Source: Candidatus Gastranaerophilales bacterium
GTDB lineage: Bacteria; Cyanobacteriota; Vampirovibrionia; Gastranaerophilales; Gastranaerophilaceae
Length of the DNA stretch: 64,000 nucleotides
Direction of reading: 5' to 3'
Assembly (NCBI GenBank): GCA_944325085.1
Contig: CALUYT010000021.1
Span: 1-64,000 of the forward strand
Part shown: piece by piece, positions 44,539 through 55,506 of the stretch
Layout: every line of letters begins with the position of its first letter
Position numbering within the stretch: the first letter of the stretch is position 1
Notes under the pieces: model-generated
What the model saw: only the letters and a program-made list of their open reading frames with translations
Told to the model about the DNA's origin: nothing
The model's database searches: none
Position numbers and translations under genes: made by a program

Positions 44539-44910
44539 TTATTCTTCCTCTTCTGTTTCATCTTTCTTAATTTCTTTAACAACCAATTGTGCCATTTCTT
44601 TAGCAATAACCTTTTGAGTATCTGCCGGACAATTTTGAAGCATATTCATCGCTGTTCTTAAAGTTGTATCTATATCATACCAACGACCACGTCTATTATC
44701 ATCTAAACCTGAGCCTACAGCACTTATAATATCATCAACAGCTTCATATTTTTCATCTTCAATATTGTGTTCGATAATAATTTTAATTATATTAAGAGCT
44801 ACTCGAATCTGAGTTTGGTCATCTGTTTCTTCTAATGTTTTTACAGCTTCTGATAAAACAGGATCTTTATCATACCAACGTCTGTACTTGTTAGAATACT
44901 CTTCTTTCAT
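44539..44910 (-). CDS. RWYD-repeat protein B
   Basis: A 123-aa protein with two copies of the helical RWYD module: RRWYDKDPVLSEAVKTLEE (residue ~10) and GRWYDIDTTLRTAMNMLQ (residue ~79), each followed by a Q/A/I-rich helix. A glutamate tail ends it. It is a paralogue of the protein at 15263-15568. It sits 33 bases behind fixX in the same direction and shares its terminator. Function unknown; small tandem helical repeats suggest protein binding. Confidence 0.62.
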   Translation of the reverse strand: MKEEYSNKYRRWYDKDPVLSEAVKTLEETDDQTQIRVALNIIKIIIEHNIEDEKYEAVDDIISAVGSGLDDNRRGRWYDIDTTLRTAMNMLQNCPADTQKVIAKEMAQLVVKEIKKDETEEEE

Positions 44911-44943
44911 ATTTAATCTCCTTTATTTTGTAACTTAATTTAA

Positions 44944-45225
44944 TTATCCTTGCTTAAAAGTAACACCTTTTGTTCCCTTTGGATATTGCCAATCTAAAGA
45001 TTTTCTTTCACAAGCAATTCGACAAGCTCCACATTCAAGACAATTTTCATAATTAACAATTAACTCTTGTTTTTCTTCATTCCATTCATATACTTTTGCA
45101 GGACATATATATGTACAAGTTTTACTTTTACATAACCTGCATTGTTCTTTATCAGGTTTTAAATGTGATTCTGTATCAGGTGAATACTTTAATGTATATA
45201 ACTTTTTGTCTATATCAATATTCAT
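44944..45225 (-). CDS. fixX: ferredoxin-like protein FixX
   Basis: A 93-aa [4Fe-4S] ferredoxin-like protein that works with FixC in passing electrons to quinone. Cysteines: QCRLCKSKTCTYICPAKVY and ENCLECGACRIAC. A GTG five codons earlier (45240) is in frame, but GGAG overlaps it. The ATG at 45225 overlaps the fixC stop as ATGA, so this start is chosen. Downstream is an RWYD-repeat gene. Confidence 0.9.
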   Translation of the reverse strand: MNIDIDKKLYTLKYSPDTESHLKPDKEQCRLCKSKTCTYICPAKVYEWNEEKQELIVNYENCLECGACRIACERKSLDWQYPKGTKGVTFKQG

Positions 45226-46520
45226 AACAAAATACTCCACAACAACTTTAATATTGCAAAAGCATCTTTAAATAATTCAATAATGCTTCTATCTGTGAAA
45301 ATACTTTTTATAAATTTCCAATAATTATCTTTTTTAGGAATACCATCTGAAGATGTAAACATTTCGAAAAACGCATTAACTTTTTTAAGATAATATGACA
45401 GAAATGCCTGTTTTCTAGCATGCATTACATCAAACAAATCTTTATAAGTTTTCATATCTTTCAAAACAAATGATTGTTTCAATTTATCTTCATATCTTGA
45501 AAGAGATTTTTTTGAAAAATCTTCTGTTTCCAAAGCTATAATAACAGTTTCAGCAGCCAATTTACCACTAATCATTGCCAAATTAGTGCCTTCCCAATGC
45601 AAATTATTAACAAGCATAGCTGCATCACCAACAACCAAAACGCCATTATCACAAAGTTTTGGAATTTTTTTATAGCCGCCTTCCGGAATCAAATGTGCAG
45701 AATATTCTTTTAAAACGCCACCTTCGATTAACGGAGCAACAGAAGGATGTTGTTTTAATTGTTCTAACAGCTCAAATGGTCTGTAATTAGCTTGTGCTAA
45801 CTCATTTAAGGTAACACCCAACCCTATTGTTACAGAATCTTTATTGGTGTACATAAACCCAAGCCCTAACATTCCAAGCATTGGTCCACCAAAAATTTCA
45901 ACAATAGAGCCCTCGTCATCTTTTAAATGAAATCTTTGATTAATTATATCTTTATCTAAACTTAAAACTTCTTTAACACTAAGAGCAACATCTTTTGTTT
46001 CAATATCTGAACGTAATCCAATCTGCTTTGCCAATAATGAATTAACACCATCTGCCAAAACTACGACATCTGCATAAAATTCTTCTAACTCTGTTCTTAC
46101 TCCAACAACTCTATTTTTCTCTTTAATAAGATCTCTAACAACAGTTTCCTCTACTAAATAAACTCCTGCTTTTTTAGCTTCCTCTGCTGCCCAACGATCA
46201 AACTTTCCTCTAATAACAGAATAACTTGCGTTGTCTTCTTTTCTATATGAAATATTAGTAGAATCCTGTTCTCCTAAAATTAAATAATTATGTTCGATAT
46301 TACGTCTTTCAACAGGAGCTTCCTTCTCAAAATTAGGAAAAATCTCTTTAGTCGCAGCAGTATATATAGCACCGCCAAAAACATTCTTGCTACCTGAGAA
46401 AAGACCTCGTTCTATAAGCACAACTTCTTTTCCCGCCCTTGCAAGAGTAATTGCACAAGCAACCCCACTAGGACCGGCACCAACGACTATTACCTCTGTT
46501 TTATTTTCTTTCTTTAGCAT
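45222..46520 (-). CDS. fixC: electron-transfer flavoprotein-quinone oxidoreductase FixC
   Basis: A 432-aa FAD protein of the FixC/ETF-QO family. N-terminal EVIVVGAGPSGVACAITLARAG binds FAD; SGSKNVFGGAIY, DGVNSLLAKQIGLR and VLVVGDAAMLVNNLHWEGTN in part are family motifs. FixABCX complexes bifurcate electrons from NADH to ferredoxin and quinone, but fixA/fixB (the ETF subunits) are not adjacent. The electron donor here is therefore open. Confidence 0.92.
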   Translation of the reverse strand: MLKKENKTEVIVVGAGPSGVACAITLARAGKEVVLIERGLFSGSKNVFGGAIYTAATKEIFPNFEKEAPVERRNIEHNYLILGEQDSTNISYRKEDNASYSVIRGKFDRWAAEEAKKAGVYLVEETVVRDLIKEKNRVVGVRTELEEFYADVVVLADGVNSLLAKQIGLRSDIETKDVALSVKEVLSLDKDIINQRFHLKDDEGSIVEIFGGPMLGMLGLGFMYTNKDSVTIGLGVTLNELAQANYRPFELLEQLKQHPSVAPLIEGGVLKEYSAHLIPEGGYKKIPKLCDNGVLVVGDAAMLVNNLHWEGTNLAMISGKLAAETVIIALETEDFSKKSLSRYEDKLKQSFVLKDMKTYKDLFDVMHARKQAFLSYYLKKVNAFFEMFTSSDGIPKKDNYWKFIKSIFTDRSIIELFKDAFAILKLLWSILL

Positions 46521-46663
46521 AAAACTTCTCTTATCCTTGATTATACATCAAAATTAGCATATTGTAAAATTATTTCCTATATTTCAAGCAAAATACTTTA
46601 TTACAAAAATGTTAAAATAAGTAAACATTTAGCAAAAATTACTTGCCTTTTGTTTTAGTATGA

Positions 46664-49159
46664 ATGAAAATACATGAAAAATGGATGTGTGAAATGATAA
46701 TAAATAGTGTAACAAAATTTCGAACAGATAAGCAACGATTTAAAGAGGAGAAACTATCCCCAAAATCAGACTCTCTTCTCACCACTTCAAAATTTTATTC
46801 ACAATATAATAATCAAGATATTAAGAGACCTTTAAAAACTAATCATCAGGATTTGAGTTTTAAAGGTCTTTCTTTAGGTTTATATAAACCATTAGAAAAA
46901 TCATTTAGCAAAAAAGAATTTTTAGAATTCGCTGAAAAATATCTTGGAAAAATGGGAAGAGAATTGCTGGAAGATATAACAGTTAACCACGCTAATCAAA
47001 CAAGCAAACTTATATCTATAGACCCAGCAAATCCGGATAGAATTATAATAAATAAAAAAACAGTTCCTCATTTAGCTTGGGACGGAATAATATATCCGTT
47101 CAAAATATTACCTGGAGATTTACTAAATGGAACAGTAGAACTTTTAGGTAAAATTCCTGGATTTAAAAACTGGTCAGAAAAAACATTACAAAGACCTTTA
47201 TTCAAAAATATAAGACAACGTTCAAAATTAGATGCAAAAATCAATTCTTTAACAGGATTAATCACATACAGAGATATGAAAATTACAAATGCTAAAGAAG
47301 CATTTGCAAAACAAGTTGGTAAAAATGTTGCAGATTTAACAGAAGAAGAAGTATCAAAAATTATAGCAAATGTTGATGCAAAAATGGATTCAAGCGTTTT
47401 CCAAAGTGCATTAAAAATGTTTGACCCAAAATCAGGAAACTATGATACAAAACACGAAAGAGCATTAAACAGATTAGTATCAGGACTTCCTCCTGCAATA
47501 TTCTTGGCAACAGATGCATATAACTTATCAAGAATGATGGACGATGATCCAAAAGCAGCAGATCACGAAAAGAAAGTCAGATTTAAACAAGAAGTTAGCA
47601 GAATTCTAACAAGCGGTTATTTAACTTTAATCACTATGGGAGCATTCCAAAAATTCATCAACAAATCTAAAGCAGGAATTGTTTTAACAACAGGTATTAC
47701 AGTTCTTGTTACAGAAATGTATTCACGTTTATCTAATGGTAAACATATTACAAGACTAACTCCTGAAGAAGCAAGAAAAGAAAATGAAAGATTAAATAAT
47801 CCTGAAGCAAAAATAAAACCTTTAACTTTCAAATCAGAAAATGAAAAACCTGAACATAATAAACAAAAAGAACAACAAAAACCATTACTATCTTTCGATA
47901 CAGTAATGAAAGCATCTGCGGCAATATTAGCTGTAGGTTACGGAATTAAAGGAATTAAAAATATACCTGCCGTTAAAAAAGCTGCATTGAAATATTTTGA
48001 AAACTTAAAAATAAAAGATGCAGAAGGATTTAATAAACTAAAAATCGAAAAACTTGATCTTGATAATGCAGTAGAAACATTTGAAAACAAAGTAATATTT
48101 AGACCATTCAAAAATTTATATAAAACATTAACTTCAGAAAAATACATTGTTGAAGAAAAGAAATTTGATGAAGTAGTAAAAGCTCTAAGAGAAAACGGAT
48201 TTACAAAACTTGCAGACAAATACGAACAAGTAGGTAAATCTGCACTAAAAACTGTTGATGGCAAAAATATTATAGACTTAGGCGAAAAAGATAAAAAAGT
48301 AAAACCATTTGTGAACTTCATAATTGCACCATTTAAATTCCTATGGAACACAATTACACTTCCATATTGGATGATAGATGAAAAACTTATGAGTGTATTT
48401 AGAAAAAGTAAACCTAAAAAAGGAATGACTGATATACAAGCTTTAGCAAATAGTTTTGAAAAAATTTCAAAACAAGCTCAAGCTCTAGCTCAAAAGAAAA
48501 TTAAACCTGAACAATTTGAAGATTATATCCAAGTAAATTTATTAAAAGCATTCAACGTAGATTCACTATCAAGCGTATCAAATGCAGAATTATCAAACCT
48601 AGCAAAAACCGCTGCATCAATTGCAACAATCTGGTTCTTGATGACAGATAACTACAATATGGTAATGCTAAAATCAAACGGTAATGACAAACAAGGTGCT
48701 GATACTAAATTTAAAGAAAGATTTGTTCAAGAAGGTTCAAGATTATTCTATCAAACATTACTTATAGATTTATTTAACTCTACATTCAGAAATCAATATA
48801 ACTCTTCACTACTAGGAATGAGTTGGATAACATTAACAAATACAACCCTAGGTGAAATTTTAACAAGAACATCTGTAGGTACACCAATTAAGAAATTAAC
48901 AAGAGATCAATTGATTGCAGAAGAAACTAAGCAAAATAATTCAACAGGCTTCAAGAAAAAATATTATACATTTATGCAACGTTTAACAGGTAAAAGATCA
49001 ATTAAATCATACGAAGTTAAACCAAGAAATGCTCAACCTTCAGAAGCAAACAATCAAATAATACAATCTCAAATTCCAACAATAAAACCAAACAAAGATA
49101 TTATATTTAAACAAAACGGAAATGGAACACTAGAAAAAATGATAAAAGGAAATAATTAA
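46664..49159 (+). CDS. large protein with internal domain duplication and LSFKG motif
   Basis: An 831-aa protein I do not recognise. A disordered N-terminus with HQDLSFKGLSLGLYKPLE (residues ~63-80) leads into a mostly helical protein. Two related regions (47480-47790 and 48610-48930) share the scheme FLxTDxYN - acidic - K..FKQE/RFVQEGSR - hydrophobic helices - T..T.I.RLT..E. The hydrophobic segments (ILTSGYLTLITMGAFQKFI; LLGMSWITLTNTTLGEIL) could insert in or lie on a membrane. The exact start is unclear: ATGs at residues 1, 8 and 11 are possible. Confidence 0.6.
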   Translation: MKIHEKWMCEMIINSVTKFRTDKQRFKEEKLSPKSDSLLTTSKFYSQYNNQDIKRPLKTNHQDLSFKGLSLGLYKPLEKSFSKKEFLEFAEKYLGKMGRELLEDITVNHANQTSKLISIDPANPDRIIINKKTVPHLAWDGIIYPFKILPGDLLNGTVELLGKIPGFKNWSEKTLQRPLFKNIRQRSKLDAKINSLTGLITYRDMKITNAKEAFAKQVGKNVADLTEEEVSKIIANVDAKMDSSVFQSALKMFDPKSGNYDTKHERALNRLVSGLPPAIFLATDAYNLSRMMDDDPKAADHEKKVRFKQEVSRILTSGYLTLITMGAFQKFINKSKAGIVLTTGITVLVTEMYSRLSNGKHITRLTPEEARKENERLNNPEAKIKPLTFKSENEKPEHNKQKEQQKPLLSFDTVMKASAAILAVGYGIKGIKNIPAVKKAALKYFENLKIKDAEGFNKLKIEKLDLDNAVETFENKVIFRPFKNLYKTLTSEKYIVEEKKFDEVVKALRENGFTKLADKYEQVGKSALKTVDGKNIIDLGEKDKKVKPFVNFIIAPFKFLWNTITLPYWMIDEKLMSVFRKSKPKKGMTDIQALANSFEKISKQAQALAQKKIKPEQFEDYIQVNLLKAFNVDSLSSVSNAELSNLAKTAASIATIWFLMTDNYNMVMLKSNGNDKQGADTKFKERFVQEGSRLFYQTLLIDLFNSTFRNQYNSSLLGMSWITLTNTTLGEILTRTSVGTPIKKLTRDQLIAEETKQNNSTGFKKKYYTFMQRLTGKRSIKSYEVKPRNAQPSEANNQIIQSQIPTIKPNKDIIFKQNGNGTLEKMIKGNN

Positions 49160-49233
49160 AACAATTATAAAAACCCAAACAAGGGTTAAGTGGATATTTA
49201 GGGGTAAACGATTCGGTTAATTTAAATTTTTAA

Positions 49234-49262
49234 GGTTAGATAAAAATCTAACCATTTTTATT
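49234..49262 (+). terminator. intrinsic terminator after the 831-aa gene
   Basis: GGTTAGA/TCTAACC stem with a TAAAAA loop followed by ATTTTTATT. A second small stem AACCC/GGGTT precedes it at 49173-49189. Confidence 0.7.
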
Positions 49263-49277
49263 CAAAAAAATACTTAC

Positions 49278-49314
49278 AAAAAGAGAAAGACTAAAATTAG
49301 ACTTTCTCTTTTTT
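49278..49314 (-). terminator. intrinsic terminator of gyrB
   Basis: AAAAAGAGAAAG/CTTTCTCTTTTT stem with a 12-base loop and T run; 25 bases past the gyrB stop. Confidence 0.85.
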
Positions 49315-49339
49315 AAACATTATAAAATTAAATATTTAA

Positions 49340-51904
<2,565 letters not shown>

Positions 51905-51922
51905 CTACTGAAATATAGCAAT

Positions 51923-51952
51923 ATTATACCATAAAAGAAATCTCTATGCCAA
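51923..51952 (-). promoter_or_regulatory. gyrB promoter
   Basis: On the minus strand TTGGCA (51952-51947), 18-base spacer and TATAAT (51928-51923); 33 bases before the gyrB ATG. Confidence 0.5.
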
Positions 51953-51995
51953 ATTTATTTACTTTCGTTTACTTTATGAAAATATATAATTAAAC

Positions 51996-52024
51996 TTGCC
52001 ATATTATATTAGGTATAATAAAAT
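51996..52024 (+). promoter_or_regulatory. promoter of the hydrogenase operon
   Basis: TTGCCA (51996-52001), 17-base spacer, TAAAAT (52019-52024), then GAGAGG as ribosome site and ATG at 52050. It supports the start at 52050 rather than further upstream. Confidence 0.45.
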
Positions 52025-52049
52025 AATTTATAATAAAAGAGAGGAAAAT

Positions 52050-52289
52050 ATGACAAAACATAATATAAAAGTTTGCATGGGAAGTTCCTGTTTTGCTAGA
52101 GGAAATCTTGATAATTTAAACTTTTTAGAAAACTACATAAAAGAAAACAATTTAGAAGCAGAGATTGAACTTGTAGGGGCTTTATGCCAAAATGAATGTA
52201 GTTCTGGTCCAAATATATACATAGATGACGTATTATATAATGAAATTAACGAAGAAAAATTAGAAAAACTTTTAGTGGAATTAAAATAA
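52050..52289 (+). CDS. thioredoxin-fold [2Fe-2S] protein (NuoE-like), first copy
   Basis: A 79-aa small electron carrier with four cysteines in the NuoE/2Fe-2S thioredoxin pattern: VCMGSSCFARGN and LCQNECSSGPNI. Such proteins shuttle electrons in hydrogenase and Nuo-like complexes. It is first in the operon; 18 bases separate it from the sensory hydrogenase gene. A longer frame starts at 51996, but that overlaps the promoter; GAGAGG before 52050 decides the start. A second copy lies at 55226. Confidence 0.85.
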   Translation: MTKHNIKVCMGSSCFARGNLDNLNFLENYIKENNLEAEIELVGALCQNECSSGPNIYIDDVLYNEINEEKLEKLLVELK

Positions 52290-52307
52290 AAAATCAGGGG
52301 TTAAACA

Positions 52308-54029
52308 ATGGACACACAATATCCGGTATATACACTTACAAATGAATGTCATGATTGCTACAGATGCGTAAGAGAATGTCCTGTGAAAGCAATCAAAATC
52401 GAAAATAATCATGCTTCAGTAATTCCGGACAAGTGTATATCTTGCGGAACCTGCGTAAAAGTTTGTCCTGCAAATGCAAAATGCGTCAGAAGCGATTTGG
52501 AAAAAGTAAAAAACTTACTAATAAGTGGCAAAGACATATATGTTTCACTTGCACCATCTTGGAGTGGTGTTTTTGAAATGTCACCACAAAAAATGATAGC
52601 CATACTAAAAAAACTAGGCTTTAAAGAAGTATCTGAAACTGCGCTAGGTGCACAAGAAGTATCAATAAAGACAGCAGAAATGCTTAACAATACAGAAAAA
52701 GGTCTTTGGATTTCCAGTGCTTGCCCTGTTATCGTTGATTACATCAGATTATATAAACCTGAATTTTCAAAATATATAACTCCGATAGGTTCACCGGCAA
52801 GAACACATGCCAGAATTCTCAAAGAACAATACGGAAACGACATTGCTGTAGTTTTCATAGGTCCTTGTATCGGAAAGAAGAAAGAAGCAGATGAACCCGA
52901 TGGATTAATTGATTTTGCAATAACATTTGAAGAATTAAAAATCTGGATGAACGATCAAATTCCAGATCTTTCGGGAATACAAAAAGATGAAAATAACTCA
53001 TTTGTACCAAGAAGTGCCTATGAAGGTGCACTTTACCCTATTGACGGAGGAATGAACACAACTATACGCAAAATAGGTATAAAAGACGAAGTACAATTAT
53101 TAGAAATCTGTTCAATTCCTGCATTTGAAAAAGCGCTAAATAATTTAGATCCTGAAAAAATAAACAAACCAATCTTTGTTGAAGCATTAGCTTGTGAAGG
53201 CGGTTGTGTAGCAGGCCCATGTATATCTACAGATAAAGCAAGTATCAGTATAATTTCAGATATACTTTCAAAGGTTAAAGATAGACCTGTAATACCTAAA
53301 AAACCTGAGTATGTAGTCGAATATGACTATAAACCTTCAGAAGTTCAAAAATCAAAATATCCACTGGAAGATATTTTAAAAACACTTAAAAAAATAGGTA
53401 AACACACAGTTGACGATGAATTAAACTGTGGAGGATGCGGATATTCTTCTTGCCGAGAGCTTGCGGTTGCGCTTTTAGATGGTGTTGCAGAACCATCTAT
53501 GTGCGTATCATATATGAGAAAAATTGCAATGAGAAAAGCCGCAGCAATGTTACGCTGTATGCCTGCAGCCATTGTTATGGTTGATAATAATATGAATATC
53601 TTAGAAGCTAATGATAGTTTTATGAAAATGTTTACAGGCGATATGTATGATATCTTTAAAGCAAGACCTGATGGATTAACAGGAGCCGCAATTGATAGAA
53701 TTGTTGAATTTTCTGATATCTTTAGAACAATTTTAAAAACAGGAAAAGATTTACACAAAGAACATTATAGTGTAAAAGATAGATTATACGACATTAATGC
53801 ATTCACAATTGAACCAAATGAAATAGTAGGCGCAATAATAACTGATGTAACTCAAACAGAAACAAATAGAGAAAAAATTTCAGAAAAAGCAAAAGAAGTT
53901 ATTTCTAAAAACATTTCGATAGTTCAAGAAATCGCTTGTTTATTGGGTGAACATATGGTCGAAACCGAAACATTATTAAATTCTATAGCTAATGATTATG
54001 ATGATAAAAACGATGAGGATAAAAAATAA
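52308..54029 (+). CDS. putative sensory [FeFe] hydrogenase with PAS domain (HydS/HfsB-like)
   Basis: 573 aa in four parts: a two-[4Fe-4S] ferredoxin domain (CHDCYRCVRECP, CISCGTCVKVCP), an H-cluster domain, a further FeS module (LNCGGCGYSSCRELA) and a PAS domain (~residues 415-530, AAIVMVDNNMNILEAND). The H-cluster cysteines are all present: C139 (SSACP), C187 (GPCIGKKKE), C296 and C300 (LACEGGCVAGP). The Cys next to C139 that relays protons in catalytic enzymes is Ala here, as I recall for group C sensory hydrogenases. It should report H2 or redox state, not turn over quickly. Stop and next start overlap by one base (TAATG). Confidence 0.85.
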   Translation: MDTQYPVYTLTNECHDCYRCVRECPVKAIKIENNHASVIPDKCISCGTCVKVCPANAKCVRSDLEKVKNLLISGKDIYVSLAPSWSGVFEMSPQKMIAILKKLGFKEVSETALGAQEVSIKTAEMLNNTEKGLWISSACPVIVDYIRLYKPEFSKYITPIGSPARTHARILKEQYGNDIAVVFIGPCIGKKKEADEPDGLIDFAITFEELKIWMNDQIPDLSGIQKDENNSFVPRSAYEGALYPIDGGMNTTIRKIGIKDEVQLLEICSIPAFEKALNNLDPEKINKPIFVEALACEGGCVAGPCISTDKASISIISDILSKVKDRPVIPKKPEYVVEYDYKPSEVQKSKYPLEDILKTLKKIGKHTVDDELNCGGCGYSSCRELAVALLDGVAEPSMCVSYMRKIAMRKAAAMLRCMPAAIVMVDNNMNILEANDSFMKMFTGDMYDIFKARPDGLTGAAIDRIVEFSDIFRTILKTGKDLHKEHYSVKDRLYDINAFTIEPNEIVGAIITDVTQTETNREKISEKAKEVISKNISIVQEIACLLGEHMVETETLLNSIANDYDDKNDEDKK

Positions 54030-55192
54030 TGTTCATAGATATTGATTGTCATCAAGTCAAAAAATATAATCAAAATGCTTTTGGAGATTATTTTGTTTCA
54101 AAAAGGTATCCTGATGAAGCCAAACTCATTGCCGTACTATCAGATGGACTTGGCAGCGGAATTAAAGCCAATATATTATCGTGTATGACTGCAACAATGC
54201 TATTAAGATTTGTTGAAAATCAACAAATTCCAATCAGACAAGCAGCAGAAATAGTAATGAACTCGCTACCGGTATGTAAAATTAGAAAAATAAGTTATTC
54301 AACATTCTCAATAATAGATGTAAATGATGAAGGTTATGCAAAAATTATTGAAGAAGGAAATCCTGAATTTATATGGATAAGAAATAATGAAGTAATGACA
54401 CCACATTATGATACAATCCAATCTAAAACTTTTAAAAACAGATGTATGAAAAGTTACAAAATAAAATTTGAACTAGGCGATAGAGTAATATTTTGTTCAG
54501 ATGGTGTCACTCAATGCGGACTTGGTAATGGAAGATTAAAATTAGGACTTAGACGAGAAGGATTAATAAATCTTGTATTAGCAAAAATAGCAAAAGAACC
54601 TGATATATCAAGTTCAGAACTTTCAGCTTATATAATTAAACAAGCTGAAAATATTGAAACAGACAGACTTCCAAAAGATGACATTTCTGCATGTGTATTA
54701 TATTTCCGAGAACCAAGAACATCTTTAGTATTTACAGGTCCACCGTTTAATCAAAAAAATGATGCTCAATATGCACAAGCATTTAAAGAATTTAAAGGCA
54801 AAAAAGCAATCTGCGGAGGCACAACTGCAAACTTAATTTCAAGAGAACTTAATTTACCAATTACTATGGATAAAGAAATAAGCATAGGCAAACTTCCGAG
54901 TTGCTCATATATGGACGGTGTTGATTTAGTTACAGAAGGTATATTAACACTTACAGAAACATTAGAATGTCTGGAATCAGGACAGTTATATATTGACAAT
55001 GCAGCCGGAAAGCTGATAAAATTCTTATTAGATAGTGATTGCATAAACTTCATGGTAGGCGCAAAGCTAAATCAAGCTCATTATAACCCTGCATTGCCAG
55101 TTGAAATTGAAATTAGAAAAAATATCATAAAAAAAATGGCAACAGTATTGCAGGACAAATACTTCAAAAAAGTTAGTGTACAATATATGTAG
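54029..55192 (+). CDS. SpoIIE/PP2C-type serine phosphatase of the hydrogenase operon
   Basis: 387 aa. The PP2C-like domain (residues ~1-230) has the metal-binding LSDGLGSG (D39), FCSDGVTQCGLG and KDDISACVLYF. A C-terminal ~150-residue domain (GKKAICGGTTANLISREL, MDGVDLVTEGILTLTETLE) follows, which I do not recognise. Genes of this kind sit beside PAS-type [FeFe] hydrogenases in other anaerobes (hfs-type clusters), suggesting a phospho-signal downstream of H2 sensing. No kinase or anti-anti-sigma factor is adjacent, so the substrate is unknown. Translationally coupled to the sensor gene. Confidence 0.85.
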   Translation: MFIDIDCHQVKKYNQNAFGDYFVSKRYPDEAKLIAVLSDGLGSGIKANILSCMTATMLLRFVENQQIPIRQAAEIVMNSLPVCKIRKISYSTFSIIDVNDEGYAKIIEEGNPEFIWIRNNEVMTPHYDTIQSKTFKNRCMKSYKIKFELGDRVIFCSDGVTQCGLGNGRLKLGLRREGLINLVLAKIAKEPDISSSELSAYIIKQAENIETDRLPKDDISACVLYFREPRTSLVFTGPPFNQKNDAQYAQAFKEFKGKKAICGGTTANLISRELNLPITMDKEISIGKLPSCSYMDGVDLVTEGILTLTETLECLESGQLYIDNAAGKLIKFLLDSDCINFMVGAKLNQAHYNPALPVEIEIRKNIIKKMATVLQDKYFKKVSVQYM

Positions 55193-55225
55193 GAAATATT
55201 CTACACAAAAAAAGAAAGGTAAAAA

Positions 55226-55486
55226 ATGGAAAAAGTTAGTGTTAAAGTATGTTTAGGAACAACATGTTTTGTTATGGGATCTGCAAACCTCCAAGAATTA
55301 ATTGAAGTAGTACCTCAAAAATATGGAGATAAAGTTGATGTTTCAGGAGTACCTTGCCTTGGATTATGTTCAACTGATTGGGAATTTTCAAAAGCTCCAT
55401 ATGTAAAAGTTGATAATGAAATTATTAAAGAAGCTACCGTAGAAAAAGTTATTAATGCAATAGATGAAAAATTAGCGAAAAAGTAA
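55226..55486 (+). CDS. thioredoxin-fold [2Fe-2S] protein (NuoE-like), second copy
   Basis: 86 aa, paralogue of the protein at 52050: VCLGTTCFVMGS and PCLGLCSTDW supply four cysteines for one [2Fe-2S] cluster. It precedes the catalytic-type hydrogenase by 20 bases, so each hydrogenase in the operon has its own small partner. AAAGGTAAAA lies before the ATG. Confidence 0.85.
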   Translation: MEKVSVKVCLGTTCFVMGSANLQELIEVVPQKYGDKVDVSGVPCLGLCSTDWEFSKAPYVKVDNEIIKEATVEKVINAIDEKLAKK

Positions 55487-55506
55487 TAAAGAAAAGGATA
55501 AAAAGA

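Noticed and set aside
47938-48351. 137-codon antisense frame in the 831-aa gene
   Set aside because: Shadow frame with serine/phenylalanine-rich composition opposite a long intact gene.
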